A DNA stretch of 64,000 nt from Streptomyces sp. NBC_00078 (GTDB lineage Bacteria; Actinomycetota; Actinomycetes; Streptomycetales; Streptomycetaceae): positions 2,046,001 to 2,110,000 of the forward strand of contig NZ_JAPELX010000001.1 in NCBI RefSeq assembly GCF_026343335.1, given 5' to 3'. The position numbers were made by a program, and so were the translations under genes. Under the pieces are notes generated by a model, which searched no databases, was not told where the DNA came from, and worked only from the letters and a program-made list of their open reading frames with translations. Positions 25,569-34,211 of the stretch are shown in pieces. The first letter of the stretch is position 1; each line of letters begins with the position of its first letter.

Positions 25569-26803
25569 ATGACGACATCGACCTGGACAGCGCCCCGCGT
25601 CCTGCGGGAGCGCAACGCACGGCTGTATCTCACCTGCGTGGTGGTCTCCGGCTTCGGCACCTCGGCGCTGTGGCTGGCCTCCGGTGTGTGGGTCAAGGAC
25701 CTCACCGGCTCCGACGGCCTGGCCGCGCTGTGCCTGCTCGCCATGTGGGCGCCGGCCCTGGCCGGGCCGGCGCTCGGCACCCTCGCCGACCGCACCCGCC
25801 CAAACCCCTCCTGATCTGCTCGAACCTGCTCCTGGCCGCCCTCCTGCTCACCCTCCTCACCGTCGACTCCCCCAAGGCGCTGTGGCTCCTGTACGCGGTC
25901 CTGTTCGTCTACGGCGCCACGGGCGTCGTCCATGAGGCGGCCGAGTCCGCTCTCGTCGCCGCGGTGGTCCCCGCGGCCCTGCTCGGCGATTTCAACGGGC
26001 TGCGCATGACGGCGACCGAGGGCATGAAGCTGCTGGCACCCCTGGCCGGGGCGGGCCTGTACTCGGCGTACGGCGGCGGCAGCGTCGCCCTCCTGGATGC
26101 CGTGACGTTCGTGCTCGCCACGGGTGTGCTCTGCCGCCTCCGCGTCCCCGAGCGCAGGCCTGAGCCGCCCGTCGGCACCTGGCGGGCACGGACGGCGGAA
26201 GGCGCCCACCACCTCCGGCACCACCCGCGCCTGCGCCCGCTGGTCCTGGCGGGCGGCGCCATGATGTTCTTCGCGGGCGTCGGCGGCGCGTTGCTCTATG
26301 CGGTCGTCGCGGGCCTCGGGCACTCGCCCGCCTACGCCGGTGTGCTGTACGCCGTCCAGGGTGCCGGCTCGGTGGTGGTAGGGCTGCTGTCCGGGCCCGC
26401 CCTGCGCCTTCTCGGCGAGCGGCGGTTCGCCGCGTGCGGCATCGCCCTCACCGCCGTCGCCGTGGCGCTGCGTGCCGTCGCCTCCGACCCGGTGACCGTG
26501 GCGTGCAGCGCGGCGAGCGGAGTGGGACTGCCGTGCGTTCTGATCGCGGCGCTGACCGCCGTGCAGCGCGAGACTCCGGACGCGCTGCTGGGCCGTACGA
26601 CCGCCACGGCCAACACGCTGATGTTCACGCCCAACGTGATCGGGCTGGTCGTGGGAGCCCTCCTGGTCGAACTGGCCGACTACCGGCTGCTGTTGCTGAT
26701 CCTGGGAGCGGGACTGCTGGTTACGGCGGTCCCGCTGTTTCACAGCCCGGCGAGCGCCGACCGCACCGCCTCCAGGTCCCCGTCCGACGCCAACCCGGCG
26801 TGA
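25569..26803 (+). pseudogene. MFS transporter disrupted by a one-base deletion
   Basis: The first frame reads MTTSTWTAPRVLRERNARLY through GPALGTLADRTRPNPS and stops at 25814. From about 25802 the next frame carries on without a gap as KPLLICSNLLLAALLLTLL to a stop at 26803, with helices and loops of a 12-TM exporter (GDFNGLRMTATEGMKLLAP, LGRTTATANTLMFTPNVIG). Inserting one base near 25800-25803 rebuilds a 411-residue protein. Either a recent mutation or a sequencing error. The 3' end overlaps the convergent gene by 64 bp. Confidence 0.8.
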
Positions 26804-27903
26804 TACAGCCGCAGTTCGGTGGCGCCGCGGCCCCGGGCCTCGGCCGCGTCCGCGGCCAGCGTGTCCGGGCTGCCGCCCATCCCGGAGACCACGGGGAAGT
26901 TGGCGGCGATGACGGCCTCTTCGAGGCCCTGTTCGGAGAAGGGGCTCAACGGGCCCGTACCGTCGCCGCACGGCACGACGACGCCGTCCGCGACGGACAG
27001 GATGTGCTCGGGGTCGACGCCCGGGTTGGCGCCGACGTGATACGTCACCGGGTCGGCGTGCAGCAGTACCTGGAAGCCCTCGGGCGCCGCGTCGCGCACC
27101 GCGCGGACCGCCGTCTCCTGGAGGGTGCGGGCGACCGGGTCGCGCCACGCGCGCGTGGCGGCCGCCTTCTCCTCGCCGAGCAGCTTCTCGACCCCGGCCC
27201 AGTCCCCGGCGTCGGGTGCGCCCTGCCACAGCGGTTTGAGCGCCTCACGCACGGCGGCCGCCAACTCGTCTGCGTCCAGGCCCTGTTCGCCGTATCCCTG
27301 CCGGCAGGCGGGGCAGAAGCAGAGCGCCATCAGGTACATCCCGGCGTCCCCGAGCGGCACCCCGCCGGTCTTGTCGTGGGCGTGCAGATGCTGGAGCCCG
27401 TACCAGCCGAGCGACTCCAGTTCGGTGCCGCGCGCTCCCGGTCGTACGGCTGCCTCGGCGGCCAGGTCGACGAGGTAGGCGCGCGTGGCGGGCTGGGCGA
27501 TGCACGGGGCCCAGGGGTAGCGGTCGCCGTAGGCGTTGACGACAGAAGTGTCCGGATGCTCGGCGCCCAGGCGGGAGTTGTGCGCGAGCACGACCCAGGT
27601 GTGCACCTCCAGACCGGCGTCCGCGAGCGCCGTCGCGGCCTCGCCGAAGGCGTCCCCGGGCGCCCAGTCGCCGGCCGCGTACGGCCGCAGCGCACGCCCT
27701 TCCCAGCGGCCGTCGGCCGGATACAGCACCGCCGCGTGCTCGGCCGTGACGATGCGGCGTTGCGGGTGGCGGGGCGTCAGCGCGCGCGTGGAGTGGTAGG
27801 CGGCGGCGAGGGTCACCTGCCGCACGCCGAGCCCGGCGATGCGCGCGGCGGCCTCGGGGTCCCCGTTGACGTCCCAGGGGTAGACGAAAGTCGACGCCTT
27901 CAC
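26740..27903 (-). CDS. Conserved protein of unknown function in the kdgD operon (possible TIM barrel)
   Basis: 387 residues, GTG start overlapping the kdgD stop by 4 bp. No family was recognised with certainty. The sequence alternates strands and helices like a TIM barrel (MKASTFVYPWDVNGDPEAAA, VRQVTLAAAYHSTRAL, LHADPVTYHVGANPGVDP) and carries a CFCPACRQGYG knuckle, reminiscent of glycosidase-like barrel proteins. Tight coupling to kdgD suggests a role with uronate or pectin-derived sugars. No signal peptide. Confidence 0.65.
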   Translation of the reverse strand: MKASTFVYPWDVNGDPEAAARIAGLGVRQVTLAAAYHSTRALTPRHPQRRIVTAEHAAVLYPADGRWEGRALRPYAAGDWAPGDAFGEAATALADAGLEVHTWVVLAHNSRLGAEHPDTSVVNAYGDRYPWAPCIAQPATRAYLVDLAAEAAVRPGARGTELESLGWYGLQHLHAHDKTGGVPLGDAGMYLMALCFCPACRQGYGEQGLDADELAAAVREALKPLWQGAPDAGDWAGVEKLLGEEKAAATRAWRDPVARTLQETAVRAVRDAAPEGFQVLLHADPVTYHVGANPGVDPEHILSVADGVVVPCGDGTGPLSPFSEQGLEEAVIAANFPVVSGMGGSPDTLAADAAEARGRGATELRLYHAGLASDGDLEAVRSALAGL

Positions 27904-28859
27904 TTGTCTTCCTCCAGCAGCTCGTATCCGCGGTCGATCAGCTCGGCGAGCTGCTTCACATGGTCCTCGGCCGGCTCGTGCAGGGGCGGCCTGACCTCAC
28001 CCACGTCCAGTCCGCGCAGCCGTACACCGGCCTTGACCAGGGCGACGGCGTAGCCGCGTCCCTGCGCGCGCAGCTCGACGAACGGGCGGTAGAAGCCGTC
28101 GAGGAGGCGGTGCGCGACGGCGTCGTCGCCGGTCTGGAGGGCCTGGTGGAAGGCGAGGGCGATCTCGGGGACGAAGCAGAAGACCGCGGAGGAGTAGAGC
28201 GTGATGCCGATGCCGCGGTAGGCGAGCTGGGTCTGTTCGGCGGTCGGCAGGCCGTTGAAGTAGAGGAAGTCGCCGGGGACCTCGGTGCGTACGGCGCTGA
28301 CGATGCGCTGCATGAGGTCGAGGTCGCCGAGGCCGTCCTTGAAGCCGATGATCCCGTCGGTGCGGGCCAGCTCGACGACGCCCTCCGGAGTGAACACGGC
28401 GTTGTCGCGCTGGTAGACGATGACGGGCAGGCCACTCGCCGCGGCCACCGCCCGGTAGTGCCGCACCAGCCCCTCCTGTCCGGCGGCCACGAGGTACGGC
28501 GGCAGGGCGAGCAGGCCGTCCGCACCGGCGGCCTCGGCGAGGCGCGCGTACCGCACGGCGAGCGCGGTGCCGTACCCGGCGCCGGCGACGACCGGCACGC
28601 GTCCGGCCGTCTCCTCGACGGCCGCCCGCACACAGGCCTCGAACTCCTCCGGCGTGAGCGCGTGGAACTCACCGGTGCCACAGCATGCGAAGACCGCGGC
28701 GGCCCCGGCCTCGACCCCGCGGCGCACATGCGCGCGGTACACGTCGACGTCGACCGAGCCGTCGGGACCGTAGGCCGTGACCGGGAAGAACAGCGGTCCG
28801 CTGGGGATGCTGAGTCGCTCGGCGAGGGGGGCTGGCGTCACGGGCGCTCCCGGTTCCAT
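27900..28859 (-). CDS. kdgD: 5-dehydro-4-deoxyglucarate dehydratase (KdgD type)
   Basis: 319-residue DHDPS-superfamily lyase. Motifs: AAAVFACCGTGEFHALTPEE (GTGE loop), Tyr in LPVIVYQRDNAVF, Schiff-base Lys in DGIIGFKDGLGDLDLMQRI, the last a KdgD hallmark. It dehydrates and decarboxylates 5-keto-4-deoxyglucarate to 2-oxoglutarate semialdehyde. The divergent udh makes the aldarolactone upstream in the same pathway and the dehydrogenase at 497 takes the product. A palindrome like the iclR site lies at 28873, 14 bp before the start. A galactarate or glucarate dehydratase was not seen in the window. Confidence 0.9.
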   Translation of the reverse strand: MEPGAPVTPAPLAERLSIPSGPLFFPVTAYGPDGSVDVDVYRAHVRRGVEAGAAAVFACCGTGEFHALTPEEFEACVRAAVEETAGRVPVVAGAGYGTALAVRYARLAEAAGADGLLALPPYLVAAGQEGLVRHYRAVAAASGLPVIVYQRDNAVFTPEGVVELARTDGIIGFKDGLGDLDLMQRIVSAVRTEVPGDFLYFNGLPTAEQTQLAYRGIGITLYSSAVFCFVPEIALAFHQALQTGDDAVAHRLLDGFYRPFVELRAQGRGYAVALVKAGVRLRGLDVGEVRPPLHEPAEDHVKQLAELIDRGYELLEEDK

Positions 28860-28872
28860 GTTTATGATCGGC

Positions 28873-28888
28873 GTCCATATTTCTGAAC
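28873..28888. promoter_or_regulatory. Candidate IclR operator upstream of kdgD
   Basis: GTCCATATTTCTGAAC shares the GTYC left end and CTGAAC right end, at the same spacing, with the palindrome at 2067-2082. It lies in the kdgD/udh divergent region, which argues for one regulator acting on both loci. Confidence 0.5.
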
Positions 28889-28984
28889 ACTCACACGCTA
28901 AGCCGCCCCCTCACGGCCGGTCAAGCGCGCCAACCCGCATCACACCAGCGGATTTCCGCCGCCCGCGCGTCGCCTGCGGAATAC

Positions 28985-29014
28985 TTGACGGGCCCGGCTC
29001 CGGCTCCCTAGCGT
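28985..29014 (+). promoter_or_regulatory. Putative promoter of udh
   Basis: TTGACG and TAGCGT hexamers are separated by 18 bp, fitting a vegetative Streptomyces promoter. They leave a 5' leader of about 50 nt before ATG 29073. Confidence 0.5.
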
Positions 29015-29072
29015 GTCCATGGATGTGAATAGCGTGCACACATACAGCCGCTCAACCGAAGGAGAAGCGCGG

Positions 29073-29897
29073 ATGCCAGCCCCACGCACCGTTCTGCTCA
29101 CCGGCGCCGCCGGCGGGCTCGGCACCCTGATGCGGAACCTGCTCCCGGCCTTCGGCTACGAGCTGCGCCTCCTCGACGTGCGCCCGATCGAGGGCGGCCC
29201 GGATGCGGTCACCGCGGATCTCGCCGACAAGAAGGCCCTGCGCGAGGCGGTACGGGGCGTCGACGCGATCATCCACCTCGCCGGCATCTCCCTGGAAGCC
29301 CCCTTCGAGAAGATCCTCGCGGCGAACATCGAGGGCACCTACAACCTGTACGAGGCCGCGCGCGAGGAAGGCGTCGGCCGCATCGTCTTCGCCTCCTCCA
29401 ACCACGCGGTCGGCTTCACCCCGCGCCCCACGGGCGACACACCTCTTGATCCGAGCGTGCTGATCCCCATCGACACCCCGCGCCGCCCGGACACCTTCTA
29501 CGGCCTGTCCAAGTCCTTCGGCGAGGACCTCGCGCAGCTCTACTGGGACAAGTACGGCCTGGAGACGGTGTCGGTACGCATCGGCTCCTGCTTCCCCGAG
29601 CCCACCAGCGTGCGCATGCTGTCGATCTGGATGAGCCCGCCCGACGGCGCCCGCCTCTTCCACGCGGCCCTGACCGCACAGGGCGTCGGCCACACCGTCG
29701 TCTACGGCTCCTCCGCCAACACCCGCCTGTGGTGGGACCTGTCGACGGCACGGGCGCTGGGCTACGAGCCGCAGGACGACTCCGAGCCGTACGCCCAGAA
29801 GCTGATCGCCGAGCAGGGTGAGCTGGACCCGGAGAACATCGGGCACGCCTACCTGGGCGGCGCCTTCGTGAACGACCCGCCGATCTGGCCGTACTGA
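29073..29897 (+). CDS. udh: Uronate dehydrogenase (extended SDR)
   Basis: 274 residues. An NAD-binding GxxGxxG motif is in VLLTGAAGGLGTLM, the catalytic Ser in FASSNHAVGF, and YxxxK in DTFYGLSKSFGEDLAQLYW, followed by VSVRIGSCFPEPTSVRMLS, the Udh signature. It oxidises D-galacturonate or D-glucuronate to aldarolactone in the cytoplasm, the entry step after pectin breakdown. ATG 29073 with GAAGGAGAAG is preferred to ATG 29013, which would overlap the promoter. Divergent from kdgD. Confidence 0.92.
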   Translation: MPAPRTVLLTGAAGGLGTLMRNLLPAFGYELRLLDVRPIEGGPDAVTADLADKKALREAVRGVDAIIHLAGISLEAPFEKILAANIEGTYNLYEAAREEGVGRIVFASSNHAVGFTPRPTGDTPLDPSVLIPIDTPRRPDTFYGLSKSFGEDLAQLYWDKYGLETVSVRIGSCFPEPTSVRMLSIWMSPPDGARLFHAALTAQGVGHTVVYGSSANTRLWWDLSTARALGYEPQDDSEPYAQKLIAEQGELDPENIGHAYLGGAFVNDPPIWPY

Positions 29898-29939
29898 CGT
29901 CCCTCACCGAGGCCGCCGAGCGGCCCGAAACGATCGTTC

Positions 29940-29979
29940 GCGACGGCGGGCGGGCACCGAACGGGCCCGCCCGCGTCGC
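29940..29979. terminator. Hairpin after udh
   Basis: A 15-bp stem with one bulged G (GCGACGGCGGGCGGGC pairing with GCCCGCCCGCGTCGC) and a 9-nt loop begins 42 bp past the udh stop. The rest of the 284-bp gap to the DeoR gene holds no other feature that I recognise. Confidence 0.65.
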
Positions 29980-30181
29980 ATTCGGGCACCACACCTGCCC
30001 GATCTCACGCCCCCGCTCACAGTCACGCAGGTCCGAGGCGGGCACTCCGCTCGGCAAACGGACCCACACGGGCAGCATCGGGCCTGCAACAGGCCTGGTC
30101 AGTGGTGCACGCCGGGGGTAGAACTTCCCCCGTGGGCCTCACCGGGCCCGAACGGGCAGCGGCAAGGAAGCAGGTGCGGCG

Positions 30182-30961
30182 ATGACGGCGAACACTGCGA
30201 AGTCGGCGGAGGAACGCCAGCGGGAGATCGTGCGTGCCGCGCGCACCGCCGGCTCCGTCGACGTCACCGCGCTCGCCACCGAACTGGGCGTGGCCAAGGA
30301 GACCGTACGGCGGGATCTGCGCGCCCTGGAGGACCACGGTCTGGTCCGCCGCACCCACGGCGGCGCCTACCCCGTGGAGAGCGCCGGCTTCGAGACGACG
30401 CTCGAATTCCGCGCCACCAGCCACGTACCCGAGAAGCGCCGGATCGCGGCCGCCGCGGCCGAGCTGATCGGGGACGCCGAGACGGTCTTCGTCGACGAGG
30501 GCTTCACCCCGCAGCTCATCGCCGAGGCACTGCCCGGGAACCGGCCGCTGACCGTGGTCACCGCGTCCCTGCCGGTCGCGGGCTCGCTCGCCGAGGCCGA
30601 CGGCGTCTCCGTACTGCTGCTCGGCGGCCGGGTACGCCCCGGCACCCTCGCCACCGTCGACCACTGGACGACGAAGATGCTGGCCGGCTTCGTCATCGAC
30701 CTCGCCTACATCGGCGCCAACGGCATCTCCCGCGAGCACGGCCTGACCACCCCCGACCCCGCGGTCAGCGAGGTCAAGGCGCAGGCGATCCGTGCGGCCC
30801 GCCGCACGGTGTTCGCGGGCGTGCACACCAAGTTCGGGGCGGTCAGCTTCTGCCGCTTCGCGGAGATCGGCGCGCTGGAGACGATCGTCACGAGCACGCT
30901 GCTCCCCTCGGCCGAGGCCCACCGCTACTCCTTGCTGGGACCACAGGTCATCAGGGTCTGA
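30182..30961 (+). CDS. DeoR-family transcriptional regulator
   Basis: 259 residues. The DeoR HTH is VDVTALATELGVAKETVRRD with LRALEDHGLVRRTHGGA. The C-terminal sugar-phosphate sensor domain has the DEGFTPQLIAEAL and LLGGRVRPGTLATVD segments, then AYIGANGIS and AVSEVKAQAIRAARRTV. Directly upstream (87 bp) and on the same strand as a polyol/sugar transporter operon, it likely represses that operon until a phosphorylated sugar is present. Confidence 0.9.
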   Translation: MTANTAKSAEERQREIVRAARTAGSVDVTALATELGVAKETVRRDLRALEDHGLVRRTHGGAYPVESAGFETTLEFRATSHVPEKRRIAAAAAELIGDAETVFVDEGFTPQLIAEALPGNRPLTVVTASLPVAGSLAEADGVSVLLLGGRVRPGTLATVDHWTTKMLAGFVIDLAYIGANGISREHGLTTPDPAVSEVKAQAIRAARRTVFAGVHTKFGAVSFCRFAEIGALETIVTSTLLPSAEAHRYSLLGPQVIRV

Positions 30962-31048
30962 CCTGTCCAACCGGTCCACCCAGATGTCACCCAAGGCATT
31001 CCCACACCCAAGAACGCCCCTCATATCCCCGATGTCCAGGAGCGATTC

Positions 31049-32422
31049 ATGCGCACCCAGAGCCGACGACGGCCACCGCGAGCCACGCTCGCCATGGCCG
31101 CCGCAGGGACGCTGCTCGCCCCGCTGCTCTCCGGCTGTTGGGTCGGGGCGGGCGGGTCCGGTTCCGGCGGCAACTCCATCAACGTCCTGATGGTCAACAA
31201 CCCGCAGATGGTGGAGCTGCAGAAGCTCACCAAGGCGCACTTCACCAAGGAGACCGGTATCAGGGTGAACTTCACCGTGCTGCCGGAGAACGACGTCCGC
31301 GACAAGATCAGCCAGGACTTCGCCAACCAGGCGGGCCAGTACGACGTGGCGACGCTCAGCAACTACGAGATACCGATCTACGCCAAGAACGGCTGGCTGC
31401 ACGAGATGAACTCGTACGTGGCCAAGGACCCGGCCTACGACGAGCAGGACGTCCTGGGACCGATGCGGCAGTCCCTGACCGCCGACGACGGAAAGCTCTA
31501 CGGACAGCCCTTCTACGGCGAGTCGTCCTTCCTGATGTACCGCAAGGACATCCTCGCCGAGAAGAACCTCACGATGCCGGCCCGTCCCACCTGGGACCAG
31601 GTGGCGAAGATCGCCGCTGAGGTCGACGGGGCGAAGTCCGGGATGCGCGGCATCTGTCTGCGCGGTCTGCCCGGCTGGGGCGAGCTGATGGCTCCGCTGA
31701 CCACCGTGGTGAACACCTTCGGCGGCACCTGGTTCGACAAGAACTGGACGGCGCGCCTCGACTCCCCCGAGTTCGAGAAGGCGACGAAGTTCTACGTGGA
31801 CCTGGTGCGCAAGCACGGTGAGTCGGGTGCCGCCCAGTCCGGCTTCGCCGAGTGCCTGAACAACATGACCCAGGGCAAGGTCGCCATGTGGTACGACGCC
31901 ACGTCCGCGGCCGGGTCCCTGGAGGCGGCGGGTTCCCCGGTCAAGGGCAAGCTCGGCTACGTCCCCGCCCCGGTCGAGAAGACGGACTCCTCCGGCTGGC
32001 TCTACACCTGGGCCTGGGGCATGCAGAAAGCGTCCCGCAACTCCGACAAGGCCTGGAAGTTCGTGTCCTGGGCGTCCGGCAAGCAGTACGAGCAGCTGGT
32101 CGGCGAGACCAGCGGCTGGCCCAACGTGCCCGCCGGCAAGCGCGCGTCGACGTACGCGAACGCCGACTACCGCAAGTCGGCCGCCTCCTTCCAGGAGACG
32201 ACGAAGGAGGCCATCGAGGGCGCGAAGCCCAACGACCCGGGGGTGCAGCCGCGTCCCGCGCCCGGCATCCAGTTCGTCGGCATCCCCGAGTTCACCGATC
32301 TCGGCACCAAGGTCTCCCAGGAGATCAGCGCGGCCATCGCCGGACGCCAGTCCGTCGACTCGGCCCTGAAGAAGTCCCAGCAGCTCGCCGAGAAGATCTC
32401 GAAGGAGTACGAGGGACGATGA
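31049..32422 (+). CDS. ABC transporter sugar/polyol-binding lipoprotein
   Basis: 457 residues with a lipobox (LLSGC-W) near residue 30. The binding fold is of the SmoE/MtlE type (INVLMVNNPQMVELQKLTKA, GQPFYGESSFLMYRKDIL, RGICLRGLPGWGELMAPLTT). It captures a polyol or sugar outside the cell and hands it to the two permeases that follow with ATGA overlaps. A polyol substrate is inferred from the co-operonic zinc dehydrogenase. Confidence 0.87.
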   Translation: MRTQSRRRPPRATLAMAAAGTLLAPLLSGCWVGAGGSGSGGNSINVLMVNNPQMVELQKLTKAHFTKETGIRVNFTVLPENDVRDKISQDFANQAGQYDVATLSNYEIPIYAKNGWLHEMNSYVAKDPAYDEQDVLGPMRQSLTADDGKLYGQPFYGESSFLMYRKDILAEKNLTMPARPTWDQVAKIAAEVDGAKSGMRGICLRGLPGWGELMAPLTTVVNTFGGTWFDKNWTARLDSPEFEKATKFYVDLVRKHGESGAAQSGFAECLNNMTQGKVAMWYDATSAAGSLEAAGSPVKGKLGYVPAPVEKTDSSGWLYTWAWGMQKASRNSDKAWKFVSWASGKQYEQLVGETSGWPNVPAGKRASTYANADYRKSAASFQETTKEAIEGAKPNDPGVQPRPAPGIQFVGIPEFTDLGTKVSQEISAAIAGRQSVDSALKKSQQLAEKISKEYEGR

Positions 32423-33357
32423 GCGCGACGACGACCGCCCCCATAGCGGCAACTCCCGTACGCACGACCCGCCGGCCCTCCGCCCGGCTGCGCGCCTGGT
32501 CCACCCGGGCGCCGCTGCTGCCCGCCCTGGTCTTCATGATCGCGGTGACGCAGCTGCCGTTCGTGGCCACCCTGGTGATCTCGTTCTTCGACTGGAACGC
32601 CCTGTATCCAAAGGCCCGCCACTTCACCGGCTTCGACAACTACCGGGAGGTTCTCAGCGACGCGGACCTGCGCCACTCGGTGTGGACGACGGTCCTGCTG
32701 ACGGCGACGGTGGTCCTGGTCAGCCTGATCCTGGGCCTGGCACTCGCCCTGCTTCTGGACCGCAGGTTCAAGGGCCGCGGCGTGGTCCGCACGCTCCTGA
32801 TCGCGCCCTTTCTGGTGGTCCCCGTAGCGGCGGCCCTCCTCTGGAAGCATGTGCTCTACAACCCCGAATACGGCCTCCTCAATGGGTTGTTGCACTATGT
32901 GGGCGGCCCCCAGCCGGACTGGATCTCCCACACCCCGCTGCTCGCGGTGGAGGCATCCCTGATCTGGCAGTGGACGCCGTTCATGATGCTGATCCTGCTG
33001 GCGGGCCTGCAGAGCCGCGACAACGAGCAGCTGGAGGCCGCGCGGGTCGACGGCGCGAACGACTGGCAGATCTTCCGCCATCTGACGCTTCCGCACCTGC
33101 GCCGCTACCTCGAACTGGGCGCGCTGCTCGGCTCGATCTACATCGTCCAGAACTTCGACGCGGTCTTCACGATCACGTCCGGCGGCCTGGGCACCGCCAA
33201 CCTGCCCTACACCGTCTACCAGAGCTTCTACCAGGCCCACGAGAACGGCCTCGCCTCGGCCGCGGGCGTCCTGGTCGTCATCGGCTCGATCATCATCGCG
33301 ACCTTCGCCCTGCGCGTCGTGTCGTCCCTCTTCCGCGAGGAGGTGTCCCGCGCATGA
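32419..33357 (+). CDS. Sugar/polyol ABC transporter permease (first)
   Basis: 312 residues, six predicted membrane helices after a basic N-terminus. The ATPase-docking loop reads NEQLEAARVDGANDWQIFRH. ATG 32419 overlaps the binding-protein stop by 4 bp. It pairs with the next permease. Confidence 0.9.
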   Translation: MSATTTAPIAATPVRTTRRPSARLRAWSTRAPLLPALVFMIAVTQLPFVATLVISFFDWNALYPKARHFTGFDNYREVLSDADLRHSVWTTVLLTATVVLVSLILGLALALLLDRRFKGRGVVRTLLIAPFLVVPVAAALLWKHVLYNPEYGLLNGLLHYVGGPQPDWISHTPLLAVEASLIWQWTPFMMLILLAGLQSRDNEQLEAARVDGANDWQIFRHLTLPHLRRYLELGALLGSIYIVQNFDAVFTITSGGLGTANLPYTVYQSFYQAHENGLASAAGVLVVIGSIIIATFALRVVSSLFREEVSRA

Positions 33358-34211
33358 GCACGGTCGCCGCATCAACCCGATCGACCTCCCCTCGCCGCAA
33401 GGGAGCCGGCCTGGGCCTGGTGGCCTGGCTGCTCGGGATCGTCTTCTTCCTGCCCATCGCGTGGATGGCGCTCACGTCCTTCCACTCGGAGTCGGACGCG
33501 GCGACCAACCCGCCGTCCTTCGGGGCCGCCCTGACCCTGGACGGCTACCGCGAGTTCTTCGGCACGGGCGGCGGCGCGAGTCCCTGGCCGGCACTGGTCA
33601 ACTCCGTGGTGGCGTCGGTGGGTTCGACGGTCCTGGTACTGCTGCTGGCCCTCCCGGCCGCGTACGCCCTCTCGATCCGCCCGGTGAAGAAGTGGACGGA
33701 CGTCCTGTTCTTCTTCCTGTCGACGAAGATGCTCCCCGTGGTGGCCGGCCTGCTGCCGATCTACCTGTTCGCCAAGAACACGGACATGCTGGACAACATC
33801 TGGCTGCTGGTCATCCTCTACACCTCCATGAACCTGCCGATCGCGGTGTGGATGATGCAGTCGTTCCTCGCCGAGGTCCCGGTGGCCGTGATCGAGGCGG
33901 CGCAGATCGACGGCGCCCGGCTGCCGACGATCCTCGCGCGCGTGGTCGCCCCGATCGCCCTGCCCGGCATCGCCGCGACAGCTCTGATCTGCTTCATCTT
34001 CAGCTGGAACGAACTGCTCTTCGCCCGGGTCCTGACGGGCGTGGTCGCGGAGACCGCCCCCGTCTTCCTGACCGGCTTCATCACCAGCCAGGGCCTGTTC
34101 CTGGCGAAGGTGTGCGCCGCGTCGCTCGTCGTCTCCCTGCCGGTGCTCGCCGCGGGGTTCGCCGCCCAGGACAAACTGGTCCAGGGCCTGTCGCTCGGAG
34201 CCGTGAAATGA
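33354..34211 (+). CDS. Sugar/polyol ABC transporter permease (second)
   Basis: 285 residues, six predicted helices. The EAA-like loop is VAVIEAAQIDGARLPTIL, and the C-terminus ends QGLSLGAVK as in MalG/MtlG proteins. ATG 33354 overlaps the previous stop by 4 bp. No ATPase gene is present here; a shared MsiK-type ATPase elsewhere is expected in Streptomyces. Confidence 0.9.
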   Translation: MSTVAASTRSTSPRRKGAGLGLVAWLLGIVFFLPIAWMALTSFHSESDAATNPPSFGAALTLDGYREFFGTGGGASPWPALVNSVVASVGSTVLVLLLALPAAYALSIRPVKKWTDVLFFFLSTKMLPVVAGLLPIYLFAKNTDMLDNIWLLVILYTSMNLPIAVWMMQSFLAEVPVAVIEAAQIDGARLPTILARVVAPIALPGIAATALICFIFSWNELLFARVLTGVVAETAPVFLTGFITSQGLFLAKVCAASLVVSLPVLAAGFAAQDKLVQGLSLGAVK

